A stretch of 64,000 bases of DNA, taken from positions 9,971 to 73,970 of the forward strand of contig BQKZ01000752.1 of NCBI GenBank assembly GCA_036244855.1, written 5' to 3'. A model generated the notes under the pieces. The model was not told the DNA's origin. It searched no databases and saw nothing but the letters and a program-made list of their open reading frames with translations. The stretch's first letter is position 1. Each line of letters opens with the position of its first letter. Origin of the DNA: Temnopleurus reevesii (Eukaryota > Echinodermata > Echinoidea > Temnopleuroida > Temnopleuridae). Made by a program: the position numbers and the translations under genes. Positions 35,381 through 44,865 of the stretch are shown piece after piece.

Positions 35381-35700
35381 AAAGAAGAGGCAGACAGATC
35401 AAGAGGGTGGTAAACTATACAGAGAGACAAATTTAAAAGTTAAAATGAGCATAAGTGAAGCCACTGAAAAATGGATTAAAAAACAGTGTGAGGGCATTGA
35501 AAACAGCCTGAAACATATCATTAGTACAAAAGCTTACAAGATTGTCAAGGGCCTAACAGGCACAAAGCACGTAACAACAACTACAATTGGGAGCAAAGAT
35601 GGGAAGTGTCTGACGTAGGAAAAAAAAATTCTGGAAAGATGGACCAAATTCTGTTCTGAGCTATATACACATGTTGCCTAAATAGGCTTGAACCCGAGGT
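35379..35700 (+). pseudogene. RTE-type LINE fragment (copy 1)
   Basis: CCTTAAAGAAGAGGCAGACA matches 58930. Broken frames read ATEKWIKKQCEGIENSLKH, KAYKIVKGLTGTKH and KILERWTKFCSELYTH, the linker between endonuclease and reverse transcriptase of the RTE-type LINEs often annotated as CFDP2-like. Matching fragments lie at 39574 and 58971. Confidence 0.65.
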
Positions 35701-35704
35701 CCTA

Positions 35705-35894
35705 TAGCTTCCTCAGCCTCCCTCAACAGACCAATCACCGCAGAGCTGAGCAAAGCTGAGCAACTTTTTTAGCCAATCACAGGGAACAAAGCGAGGACTG
35801 ATCAGGTGACTCATCACCTGACTTTTTCCAGCCTGACGTCCTTTTCTGATTTGAGGCACTTGGCTGGAGCAGTTTTTGGAAGCCAAGTCGGCAT
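35705..35894 (+). promoter_or_regulatory. S1-type promoter and 5' UTR exon E0 (copy 1)
   Basis: CCAATCACC (35730) and CCAATCACAGGG (35774) are CCAAT boxes, and CCTGACGTCC near 35834 is a CRE-like site. The exon ends GGCAT before a GTAAGT donor; the matching acceptor is ATCCCAG at 36207, just before the ATG. Repeated at 36827 and 38267. Promoter role is inference from motif content and position. Confidence 0.55.
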
Positions 35895-36207
35895 GTAAGT
35901 ACATGTACGGTCAAATTTACCCTTTTTTTATGCAATAATATTCATTATTTGTGTTGTTTATAATGATTTACATGATCAGTGTATCCTTTGATTAGTAAAA
36001 CTGTCAATTTTTGATGATTGAAGTTGTAAAAAATGAAATTTTAGGCCATTTTCCGAAAAAAATCGCGTAACTCCCATTTAATTGCTAATTTCTCTGATTA
36101 ATTGTGTTTATCATAAAACACATGATTCTCGGACCCTCCGGTTGCTGATCCAGCATCTTTTATGATTACAGTAGTATAAAATGAAAATTTTTTTTTGTTT
36201 ATCCCAG

Positions 36208-36826
36208 GATGGAGTTTCCCGCCCAGAAATTCAAGTGCAAAGTGTACGGGGACAATTTCACAGTGAAGTCCAACCTCACCCAGCATCGACTGCGTTACGC
36301 GGACACGAAACCTAATTGTGATCGATGCGGGGAGGAGTTTACTTTGAAACAAAACTTGCAAAAACATCTACAGCAGCATCTGCACCCTGTTATACGGGAT
36401 CTATCGCCAGGGGAAGCCCTTATTGCCCCAACCCAGGAGGCCGCTGATCTCAAGAATGTCTTCAAGGAGAAACGGAACTCTGGCATCGCCGTCGACAAAA
36501 GAATGGCTCAATCCGAAGAATGCCAAGAGGGCGCGGCTTTGCGGTTGAGTGCTGAGGAGTTTGTGGAAGGCTCATATCGTCCTAACCTGGGGCCAGTAGA
36601 AAGGGCAGACTTACTACTGGCTGATCGAAAACGACGTTGGCTGGATCATTTGGCTCCTTGGCGAATTCAAGAAGAACGAAGGTGGAAATCATCGCTCCTC
36701 CTGGCAGAAGCAGCAGTTGTTGACCCTTGTTTCTCGGTATACTATCCTCAGAGCCAAGCCGGACGTCAAGTTCAAAAAGATCAAGCAGTACGAGTCCAGG
36801 AGGAACAAGCCTGTCACACTGTCCAA
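36208..36826 (+). pseudogene. DDE-family exon E1, subfamily S1 (two C2H2 fingers and M2)
   Basis: ATG at 36209. MEFPAQKFKCKVYG has lost the second finger Cys (Tyr), with the His pair in HRLRY also damaged. The second finger, CDRCGEEFTLKQNLQKHLQQ, is intact. Then comes an acidic linker with PTQEAADLKNVF and GIAVDKR. After a frameshift near 36535 the M2 module (YYWLIENDVGWIIWLLGEFK) continues to NKPVTLSKLP. At 36827 it runs straight into CCAATCACAGGG, the promoter of the next copy. Nearly complete E1, but dead. Confidence 0.7.
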
Positions 36827-36955
36827 GCTGCCAATCACAGGGCTGAACTGAGCGAGGACTGATCATGTGACTCATCATCTGACTTTTTCCAGCCTGACGT
36901 CATCTTCTGAATTTAGGCACTTGGCTGGAGCAGTTTTTGGGACCCAACTCGACAT
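36827..36955 (+). promoter_or_regulatory. S1-type promoter and E0 (copy 2)
   Basis: CCAATCACAGGGCTGAACTG, then CCTGACGTCATC (full CRE, TGACGTCA) and a GACAT/GTAAGT donor. The junction with the upstream E1 (AAGCTGCCAATCAC) is the same as that at 38267, a tandem-duplication signature. Confidence 0.55.
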
Positions 36956-37081
36956 GTAAGTACGGCCAAATTTACCTTTTTTTACGCAATAATATATTTT
37001 ATTTGTGTTGTTTATTATAATTTACATGATCAGTGTATCCTTTGATTAGCATAACTGTCAATTTTGTATGATTTAAATAGT

Positions 37082-37663
37082 AGAAAAACATCTAACGCAG
37101 CATCTGTACCCTGTCATACGGGAGTACTCGCCAGGGGAATCCCTTATTGCCCCAACCCAAGAGGCTGCTGATCTGAAGAAAATCTTCAAGGATAAAGGGG
37201 ACTCTGGCATTGCCGTCGATAACAATGGCTCAATCCGGAGAGTGCCGAGAGGGCAGCAAAGGCCGCGGCTTTGCGGTTGGGTGCTGAGGACTTTTGAAGG
37301 GCTCATATCGTCCTAACCTGGGGCCAGTAGAAAGGGCAGACGTACCACTGGCTGATCGAGAACGACGTTGGCTGGATCATTTGGCTCCTTGGCGAATTCA
37401 AGAAGAAGGGAGATGGAAACCATCGCTCCTTCTGGCAGAAGCAGCAGCTGTTGACTCTCGTTTCCCAGTATCCCATCCTCAGAGCCAAGGTGGACGTCAA
37501 GTTCAAAAAGATCGAGCAGTACGAGTCCACGAGGAACAAGCCTGCCACGCTGTCTGAGCCGCCTGCCGAGCCTGCTGCAGACCAAGCCGATCCGGTCGTC
37601 AAAGCCCCTGAAGAGGAAGATCCCTTCGTCAAAGAGCGGAAATTCTTGCCTTAGCCTTAGCCG
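37082..37663 (+). pseudogene. DDE-family S1 E1 fragment without zinc fingers
   Basis: Intron sequence passes directly into mid-exon at GTAGAAAAACATCTAACGCA, deleting the acceptor, start codon and both fingers. KHLTQHLYPVIREYSPGES continues to GDSGIAVD; one base is missing at 37227 and a stop follows. From 37320 the M2 module (WLIENDVGWIIWLLGEFKKK) is open to KAPEEEDPFVK and the LALAG/GTGAGT donor. The same joint recurs at 38519. Confidence 0.7.
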
Positions 37664-37704
37664 GTGAGTTTGCTTGAAATTAGTATTTATTTTTATTGAT
37701 TTAA

Positions 37705-38266
37705 AGTCTAATCTCACACGGCATCGACTGCACCACGTGGACAAGAAACCTACTTGTGATCGATGCGGGAAGGAGTTTACTTTTGAAACAAAACCTGGCC
37801 AAACATCTGCGCCAGCATCTGCACCCGGTAATACAGGAGTACTCGTCAGAGGAAGCCATTATTGCCCCAACCCAAGAGGCCGCTGATCTAAAGAAAGTCT
37901 TCACAGAGAAACGGGACTCTGGCATCGCCGTCGACAAAAAAATGGCTCAATCTGGAGAGTGCCAAGAGGGCGCAGCTTTGCGGTTGGGTGGTGAGGAGTT
38001 GTGGAGGGCCCATATCGTCCTCACCTGGGGCCAGTACAAAGGGCAGACATACCCCTGGCTGATCGAGAACAACGTTGGCTGGATCATTTGGCTCCTTGGC
38101 GAATTCAAGAAGCAGGGAGATGGAAACCATCACTCCTCCTGGCAGAAGCAGCAGTTGTTGACCCTTGTTTCCCAGTATCCTATCCTCAGAGCCAAGCTGG
38201 ACGTCAAGTTAAAAAAGATTGAGCAATACGAGTCCAGGAGGAACAAGCCTGCCACACTGTCCAAGC
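37705..38266 (+). pseudogene. DDE-family S1 E1 fragment (1.5 fingers and M2)
   Basis: Starts inside finger one at KSNLTRHRLHHVDKKPTCDR; a one-base insertion in TTTTGAAAC shifts the frame in finger two. From 37756 to 38289 the rest is one open frame: KHLRQHLHPVIQEYSSEEAI, PTQEAADLKKVF, WRAHIVLTWGQYKGQTYPWL, IENNVGWIIWLLGEF, ending NKPATLSKPP before CCAATCACAGGG. Best preserved S1 M2 module in the array apart from 38.5 kb. Confidence 0.7.
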
Positions 38267-38393
38267 CGCCAATCACAGGGCTGAACTGAGGGAGGACTGA
38301 TCATGTGACACATCACCAGACTTTTTCCAGCCTGACGTCATCTTCTGAATTTAGGCACTTGGCTGGAGCAGTTTTTGGGACCCAAGTCGACAT
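38267..38393 (+). promoter_or_regulatory. S1-type promoter and E0 (copy 3)
   Basis: Same CCAATCACAGGG, TGACGTCATC and GACAT/GTAAGT arrangement as copy 2, 1440 bp downstream of it. Confidence 0.55.
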
Positions 38394-38520
38394 GTAAGTA
38401 CGGTCAAATTTACCTTTTTTTACGCAATAATATATTTTATTTGTGTTGTTTATTATGATTTACATGATCAGTGTATCCTTCAATTAGCATAACTGTCAAT
38501 TTTTTATGATTTAAGTAGTA

Positions 38521-39109
38521 GAAAAACATCTAATGCAGCATCTGTACCCTGTCATATGGGAGTACTCGCCAGGGGAATCCCTTATTGCCCCAACCCAAGA
38601 GGCCGCTGATCTGAAGAAAATCTTCAAGGATAAAGGGGACTCTGGCATCGCCGTCGATAACAAATGGCTCAATCCGGAGAGTGCCGAGAGGGCAACAAAG
38701 GCCGCGGCTTTGCGGTTGGGTGCTGAGGACTTTTGGAGGGCTGATATCGTCCTAACCTGGGGCCAGTACAAAGGGCAGACGTACCACTGGCTGATCGAAA
38801 ACGACGTTGGCTGGATCATTTGGCTCCTTGGCGAATTCAAGAAGAACGAAGGTGGAAATCATCGCTCCTCCTGGCAGAAGCAGCAGCTGTTGACCCTCGT
38901 TTCTCAGTATCCTATCCTCAGATCCAAGCTAGACGTCAAGTTAAAAAAGATCGAGCAGTACGAGTCCACGAGGAACAAGCCTGCCACGCTGTCTAAGCCG
39001 CCTGCCGAGCCTGCTGCAGACCAAGCCGATCCTGTCGTAAAAGCCCCCGAAGAGGAAGATCCCCTAGTCAAAGATGCGGAAATTCTTGCCTTAGCCTTAG
39101 GCTTAGCCG
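38521..39109 (+). pseudogene. DDE-family S1 E1 fragment, open M2
   Basis: Joined to intron at GTAGAAAAACATCTAATGCA exactly as at 37082. One open frame from 38533: QHLYPVIWEYSPGESLIAP, GDSGIAVDNKWLNPESAERA, WRADIVLTWGQYKGQTYHWL, IENDVGWIIWLLGEFKKNEG, then a charged tail with APEEEDPLVKDAEILALAL and a GLAG/GTGAGT donor. No fingers, so it cannot encode the full DNA-binding domain. Confidence 0.7.
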
Positions 39110-39236
39110 GTGAGTTTGCTTGAAATTAGTAAAAAAAATGTTTTTTGGTCAATTTTTGTTCATGCCAGTCCCATACGTAGTCTTTTTTGCTGGACTTTGG
39201 AAACTATTTCCCTTTTCTCTCTTTCTTCAACCAGGA

Positions 39237-39578
39237 TGGAGTTTCCTGCCCGGAAATTCAAGTGTAAAGTGTGCGGGGACACTTTTACAGTCAAGTCTAA
39301 TCTCACACGGCATCGACTGCGGCACGCGGACAAGAAACATACTTGTGATCGATGCGGGAAGGAGTTTACTTTTGAAACAAAACCTGGAAAAACATCTGCA
39401 GCAGAATCTGCACCCTGTAATACAGGAGTACTCGCAAGGGGAAGCCCTTATTACCCCAACCCAAGAGGCCGCTGATCTGAAGAAAATCTTCAAGGATAAA
39501 GGGGACTCTGGCATTGCCGTCGACAAAAAATGGCTCGATCCGGAGAGTGCGAAGATGGCAGCAAAGGCCGCGGAGAGA
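39237..39578 (+). pseudogene. DDE-family S1 E1, intact finger one, cut by a LINE fragment
   Basis: MEFPARKFKCKVCGDTFTVK, then SNLTRHRLRHADKKHTCDRC: finger one has C-x2-C-x12-H-x3-H complete. Finger two carries the same extra base as at 37.78 kb (EFTFETKPGK), and the correct frame resumes as KQNLEKHLQQNLHP. It ends SAKMAAKAAE and passes at 39574 into GAGAGACAAATTTAAAAGTT, LINE sequence. No M2 module follows. Confidence 0.7.
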
Positions 39579-39866
39579 CAAATTTAAAAGTTAAAAAGAG
39601 CAAAAAATATGCCACTGAAAAAAGGATTTGAAGATTAGTGTGAGGACATAGAAAACAGCCTGAAACATAATAGTAAGAAAACCAGCAAGATTGTCAAGGA
39701 CCAAATAGGCATAAAACAAGCAAGATCAACTACAAAGGTGAGCAAAGAGGGGAATTGCCGGATGGAGGAAAAAAAATACTGGAAAGATGGACCAAATACT
39801 GCTCTGAGCTATCTACAAATGTGACCTACATAGGCTTGAACCTGAGGCTGAAAAGATCATTGCCAT
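39574..39866 (+). pseudogene. RTE-type LINE fragment (copy 2)
   Basis: GAGAGACAAATTTAAAAGTT to about 39850, with pieces CEDIENSLKH, KTSKIVKDQIG and KILERWTKYCSELST. Parallel to 35418-35690 and 58971-59180. It sits between E1 and E6 sequence of the DDE family, marking a deletion of E2-E5. Confidence 0.65.
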
Positions 39867-39950
39867 CGTGGAAGCAACATCCTGAAGAGCCTGCACTCCC
39901 ACCTTGCTCACGCCATTCCCTCCCATCGCTGAGTCATCGTCCCCTTTCAG
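39867..39950 (+). pseudogene. DDE-family E6 fragment, catalytic Glu replaced
   Basis: RGSNILKSLHSHLAHAIP, one TGA, then VIVPFQ before a GTGAAT donor. It aligns with the 32.3 kb copy (RGSNSLEGLH) but has Lys (39885-39887) where Glu is expected. Confidence 0.6.
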
Positions 39951-40079
39951 GTGAATATAAATTAGATTTTGCGAAACAATCTAGATTTTTTTCATCAAAA
40001 AAGTTTTGATTCAATTATTCTACTTCGCTTCAAATAATTACTAATTTTATATTATTTATTTTTATTATTTGTGCTGCAG

Positions 40080-40386
40080 GTGTACCTTCTTTCCTTTGCG
40101 GTGGAATAGAACACCCGGATGGAGAAGATGAAAGTGGCTGGCAGGCGAGGGAAGTCTACCACAACTGTCGATCCACACCAGATCCAGCGGATGAATCATC
40201 ATGCTGAGGTCCTGTTCGGCAAGGATCATCTCTACGAACCCAATACCATCTCTCCACTCCAAACCCCCGCTAAAGGAGAAGAGGAGAAGCTACTCGGCGT
40301 GGAATACGCCTATGCCCAGTCGACCGCTTCTTCCTTCTCATCGAAGGATTATTACATTCAAGGAGGAGAGAAGTTTCATTTACCAT
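40080..40386 (+). pseudogene. DDE-family E7 (LLGVEY module), second lineage
   Basis: After CTGCAG: VYLLSFAVE, TAG at 40107-40109, then NTRMEKMKVAGRRGKSTTTV, a linker, and EEKLLGVEYAYAQSTASSFS to KDYYIQ. About 40% like the 32.5 kb copy by eye, yet the TAG lies at the same tenth codon. The usual donor after YYI-K is lost (CAAGGAGG); the next GT is at 40387. Confidence 0.65.
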
Positions 40387-40568
40387 GTAATGAACATACT
40401 TCTTATACTTAAGGATGTGATGAACAAAATGAATGATAATGGAATAAAAGAATAATAGATCTTATTTCCATGCAGTAAAACTTTTGCTATTTTCAATGTG
40501 CTTAAATATATTAATACTGTCACCAACAAGTGCTTATAATTGTTTTTATTGTTTTTTTTTTCCTACAG

Positions 40569-40899
40569 CCGAGGATGAACAGCAGCAGGCAAACCAGGAG
40601 GAGAAGGATGACAATGAAGGCATCGAGCAGGACAGAGAGGAGGTCATCGACAAGGACCCACAAGACGCCATCAGCGTACACCACATTGTCCTGACTGAGG
40701 AAAAGCAGGTGGAGGTGGAAGTCAGCCATGCCATGCAGGATGTCTTGGGACATCGCAAGCTTCATCTGCCAGGCTTCCAGGAGGTCGAGGCCCTTGCAAT
40801 CCTTTTGGTCAAGCTCGCTGAAGGTGACCGCCATCTCATCCCGGTGGAGCCGAGGGCAGAGATTGGGAAGGCGTCTACATGACTGATTGACCATGACCG
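40569..40899 (+). pseudogene. DDE-family E8 fragment, fused to E2 sequence
   Basis: AEDEQQQANQEEKDDNEGIE and further acidic linker, then HRKLHLPGFQEVEALAILLV and EGDRHLIPVEPRAEIGKAS, a stop, and LIDHDR. There it joins E2-type sequence. Everything from the ITEESRLL block onwards is missing. Confidence 0.65.
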
Positions 40900-41274
40900 C
40901 CGTCCTGGTCGGGAAGCGGGCCGTCGACCGGAGCATTGTGTCCCTGCTGTCCAATCGCCTGAACGCCATCTCCATGACCAAGGCTCATCGCATGGTTGAG
41001 GAAGAGTATCACAAATGGTATGCCAACCGGCGGGATCTTTATCAAACCCTTCTGATGGAGGCCCACACTGCCGCATCGACCCCCAGTTCCCAGCGTGGCA
41101 TTCTTCCTTTCTCGGGCCATAAGTACACTCCTCCCTTGCCGCCATCCCCCATCCCATCGGCGAGGACATTTCGCAGGGCCCATCTGCTGGTGGAGATGGA
41201 GAAGGTGTCGTCGTACAGGGATTCCATCCTCAGCACTGTCTACAGGGGAAGTCCTCTGCATCGATGAGAGTTAT
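40900..41274 (+). pseudogene. DDE-family E2 fragment (second half of M3)
   Basis: Open frame with GKRAVDRSIVSLLSNRLNAI, SMTKAHRMVEEEYHKWYANR, RDLYQTLLMEAHTAAS, then PIPSARTFRRAHLLVEMEKV. A frame slip precedes GEVLCIDE, the first-acid region. It parallels residues 210-330 of the S2 E2 exon at about 60% by eye. It is followed directly by an inverted 5' intron piece, so it is a rearrangement product. Confidence 0.7.
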
Positions 41275-41390
41275 ACTAGCCGAAGGATACAAGGATCATG
41301 TAAATCGTAATAAACAACACAAATAATGTAAATAATTGCATAAAAACGGGTAAATTTGACGGTACTTACATGCCGACCTGGACCCCCAAA
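41275..41390 (-). repeat. inverted piece of the S1 5' intron
   Basis: Read on the minus strand from 41390: GTCGGCATGTAAGTACCGTC, TGCAATTATTTACATTATTT, GTTGTTTATTACGATTTACA. This is the E0 donor and first 100 bp of intron as at 35885-35990, in reverse orientation. Confidence 0.65.
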
Positions 41391-41564
41391 CTGCCACTGC
41401 CAATTTGCCAAAATGAACTGAATTGGCCATTTTTATTTCTTTTGCATGCTTATTATGACATGTACTAATGCCTCTTTTATAAGCAACTCTGGTTTTTTAA
41501 ACTTGCCAAAGATTTTAAATATATTTACTTGTTGTCTATTTGCAGCTCATTGATTATGAAATGT

Positions 41565-41875
41565 GAATATGAAATGTACTTGTGACCTTTTGATAGGGAA
41601 ATTCATTGTTTCCTATATGTCGTGTACTTACGCCTTTTTGACAGGTAACTCGTGGTTTTTAAACTTGCCAAAGATTTCTAATATTTGTACTTGTTGCCTT
41701 TTTGCAGGAAAGGACAGGTTGCTTATTGAATATGAAATGTATTTGTGACCTTTTGATAGGGAAATTCATCGTGTCTTACAACGTGTACTTACGCCTTTTT
41801 GACAGAGAGGCAACTCGGGGTTTTTAAACTTGCCAAAGATTTCTAATATTTGTACTTGTTGCCATGTATGAGCCG
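41565..41875 (+). repeat. post-E8 repeat array
   Basis: Alternating units: TGTACTTGTGACCTTTTGAT (41575), TGTACTTACGCCTTTTTGAC (41623), TGTACTTGTTGCCTTTTTGC (41686), TGTATTTGTGACCTTTTGAT (41738), TGTACTTACGCCTTTTTGAC (41790). Two 52-65 bp sub-units form a higher-order repeat of about 165 bp. No E8 coding end precedes it here. Confidence 0.7.
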
Positions 41876-41924
41876 AATCTGCGCTGGCTCAAGTCAGATG
41901 GGCCCCACGACATTCTCGAGACTC

Positions 41925-42260
41925 AGATCGCCTGAACGCCATCTCCATGGCCAAGGTTCATCGCATGATTGAGGAAGGGCATCACGAATGGTATGCCAAC
42001 CGGCAGGATCTTTAACAGACCCTTCTGATGGAGGCCCACACTGCTGCATCGACCCCCAGATCCCAGCGTGGCATTCTTCCTTTCTCGGGCCACAAGTACA
42101 CTCTTCCCTTGCCGCCTTTCCCCATTCTATGGGCGAGGACGTTTCACAGGACCCATCTGCTGGTGGAGATGGAGGTGTCGTCCTAAAGGGATTCCATCCT
42201 CAGCACTACCAGGAAAATCCTCTGCATCAACGGAACAAAAAAGTTGGTGTTTCAATATGA
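41925..42260 (+). pseudogene. DDE-family E2 fragment, first acid mutated
   Basis: RLNAISMAKVHRMIEEGHHE, WYANRQDL, TAA, QTLLMEAHTAASTPRSQRGI, then HRTHLLVEMEVSS and KILCINGTKKLV. The expected CIDGTK reads CINGTK (Asp to Asn). A second, decayed copy of the 40.9 kb fragment, 1 kb away. Confidence 0.65.
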
Positions 42261-42321
42261 CTGAAGTCATCTACAAGCAATGTGCATTTTGTATTTCGCC
42301 CAGCAGCACCTCCTCCTTTAA

Positions 42322-42695
42322 AGGGGAACTTTTATGACAACGCATGTTGCCTTGTAATGATCTATGCTACCTTTACCAACATCCTTGTGAGTGAGAGAGC
42401 TCCCAAATGTGTTCCATATATTTTAAAACAATTTTTCTTTATATTTTAGTGAGCCAATTTGGGAACGCCCCTAAAAATTCTCTTCATATGCAGAGTACTG
42501 TATATGAGGTCATATACAGTACTTTGCATATGAAGAGAATTTTTAGGGGCGTTCCCAAATTGGTTCACTAAAATATAAAGAAAAATTGTTTTAAAATATA
42601 TGGAACACATTTGGGAGCTCTCTCACTCACAAGGATGTTGGTAGGGGAAGCATAAATCATCACAAGTCAACATGCATTGTCATAAAAGTTCCCCT
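42322..42695. mobile_element. TTAA foldback MITE (copy 3, complete)
   Basis: AGGGGAACTTTTATGACAAC at the left is the reverse complement of the right end, and the arms pair over about 185 bp around the palindrome TATATGAGGTCATATA (about 42500-42515). TTAA flanks at 42318-42321 and 42696-42699. The arms are nearly identical, so this insertion is young. It inserted into the rearranged DDE-family cluster. Confidence 0.85.
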
Positions 42696-42814
42696 TTAAC
42701 CAAATAAGCGAGATATCTACCATTTCCGTTGATTAATTTTACTTTATTATCACAGTTTTTACATATTTATAGTTTATTTCCATAGTTTACTAACAGTTTA
42801 TTTTTGTTTAACAG

Positions 42815-43153
42815 CTACTTTGCTCTCCGACATGAAAGGAGAAGAAAAGAGGTATTTTGGATAAAGCATGAAGCAAGGACAAGGAAATATAACCAAGGCA
42901 AAAAACCCCTTGTACATCATTTTATTAAGGTACACACTCAGGGAGGTATCACTAGCTATCAGACTTTAAAACCTTTGAAATGTCTCATATGTTAAAACTT
43001 AACTTTTTTAAATAATCATATTTTTCAATATTTGCACAGGGAAAGAAAGTAAGGCGCAAAAACTGGAGCCCCGGTGAGACTATGGCGGTGATAGAATTTG
43101 TAAACAGACATAAACTGAAGCTTTTTGGTCAGGGAAAGCACTGCAGCTCCAAA
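42815..43153 (+). CDS. two exons with a Myb/SANT-like segment, unassigned
   Basis: Exon a (42815-42929, AACAG before, GTACAC after) reads YFALRHERRRKEVFWIKHEA and ends HHFIK. Exon b (43040-43153, GCACAG before, GTAAGT after) reads GKKVRRKNWSPGETMAVIEF and ends GQGKHCSSK. Both hold 38 whole codons and the phases agree. The W-S-x-x-E-x-x-A-V spacing followed by GK-xC resembles a Myb/SANT-like domain I recall at the C-terminus of uncharacterised fish and marine invertebrate proteins. Whether it belongs to the DDE family or is a separate gene is unclear; the lineage B E8 exon begins about 300 bp downstream. Confidence 0.45.
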
Positions 43154-43440
43154 GTAAGTGATAGTACATATTGCATTATGGGGCTGTCCATGGGGTTGGG
43201 TCATTTTTTGTGACATCTCAAAACCCCAAATCCATCCTTTTTCAAACCAGGCAAAGATTGTAAAATAATGACATTACCCAAAAACTGGAACCCATCTAGA
43301 AGCAGTCCTTAAAGACCATGGAATATAGGAATTTGACACCTACAATTTTTTGTCCATGCAAAGGCAATATGAAGTCCATGTAACATAGGTAAATTTTTGT
43401 ATGCCTGTAGCTTCAAATCCAGAAAAGATTTCCAATTCGA

Positions 43441-44670
43441 ATGTGTATTACTGAGAAAAAAAGGCAATTTTATTCCATAGAGTCTGAGCACCAACCACCT
43501 TCTGATACCAATCCAGTGCTGGACGACGTGCTCGCCCCTCGGAAGCACCTACATCTCCCTGGCTTCGAGGAGGTAGAGAGGCTGGCTCTCCTGCTAATCC
43601 AACTAGCCGACGATTCGGACGAGCATCTGATTCCACCTGAACTTAGTCACCAGATCATCGCGGCAGCTGCAGCTCTCTCGGACCATGACAAATCTTGTAA
43701 ATCATTTGTGAAGAGGTATGAGTCCAAATGGGGCCATACACTATTTGGCAGAGTTCATGGTCCAGAGTCACCACAAACCAGTGCAGCCCAAAAGACAAAG
43801 TTCTCATGGATGAGGTACGCTCAGGCTGCTGCCGTTACCGAGGAGTCGAGGTTGCTGTACGTTGTGATCAAAATGTTGAAAAATCGACCCAAGGCCATCT
43901 CCTTGTCATCTCCCACCAAAATTGCATGCCTTGTAAAAAGGCAGTACAAACGCATCGTCGATCGGGTAAGAGATGACAGGAAGCTGGCAGAGGTGCCAAT
44001 TCCTCTACCGAACATCAATGTTAAGTCCATTACGGCTTTCCTCACCAGGGAAAATTAGAGGATGAACTTTCTGTCCACAGTTGTTCCAAAGGCTCCCAGT
44101 CACCGCCGTGTAATGACGGCCAAGTCCATTCCCGATGCACCATCCCTGCCTTCAACATTGAGCATGCCTGACAGGGAACAGGTCCAGTACCCGACGGTGC
44201 CTTTCGAGACGGGCAACAGGCGTGGACAGAAAAGGAAGTTAGACCTCAACACGCCAATTGATGATCCAATGCAAGCTCATCCATTGCTCACACTTGCAAA
44301 GCCAATCTTGCCAAAAGCGCCAATTCTGATGGTAGTTCCTTCACAGCCACGTGCGGCATCCTTGTCGTTTCAGCCTTCCACATCAGCGCCTTTAAAGGTT
44401 ACTCTCCCTCCTCCCCCACAGCCCAAAGCCAAGCCTATCATGCCAAACAAATCAAAGAAACCGTGCGCAGCTTGCCGGGTATTCAATTGTGGTGGCGATC
44501 GAAAACTGTACATTCCGTCCAAAGACAAGGTGACAAACAGCACTCGGAAGTTATTCACTTTATGTCCCCGAACTCGCAAGTCCCTTACTCCAGGGTTCAT
44601 GGATCGTACCTACGACAGTTACGATCATTTCAAAACTGTTGTGGACTCTGAGCTTGCAAAGAGAACATGA
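43441..44670 (+). pseudogene. DDE-family last exon E8, lineage B, one in-frame stop
   Basis: The best-preserved E8. Open from about 43441: DDVLAPRKHLHLPGFEEVER, DEHLIPPELSHQIIAAAAAL, YESKWGHTLFGRVHGPESPQ, AVTEESRLLYVVIKMLKNRP and NINVKSITAFLTREN. TAG at 44056 is the only break; the same frame continues at 44062 through VVPKAPSHRR, EQVQYPTVPF, a Pro-rich linker, KPCAACRVFNCGGDRKLYIP, FMDRTYDSYDHFKTVVDSEL and a TGA at 44668. CxxCx4C in the last block may bind a metal. No acceptor is obvious at the 5' edge, and upstream E7 is missing. About 410 codons in all. Confidence 0.7.
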
Positions 44671-44739
44671 ATTTCATAATATTCATCAATTGGTGAAATC
44701 TGAGGCTGGTTGCACATATACTTGTATTATTCTTGTTTT

Positions 44740-44865
44740 GATTATATGTACTTATGCCCTTTTGTTAGGGAACTTGCCTGCCAGATATGTTTGATGATAC
44801 TTGATGCCTTCTTGTGGAAACCTATAGGCTATATGTACTTATGCCCTTTTGCAAGGGAATTTGAT
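44740..44865 (+). repeat. post-E8 repeat array (lineage B)
   Basis: TATGTACTTATGCCCTTTTG at 44746 and 44834, each followed by AGGGAA. It begins about 75 bp after the E8 stop. Confidence 0.65.

Noticed and set aside
36209..36862. 217-residue plus-strand frame taken as one protein
   Set aside because: Correct only to about residue 110; after the frameshift it is the wrong frame of the M2 module and of the next promoter.
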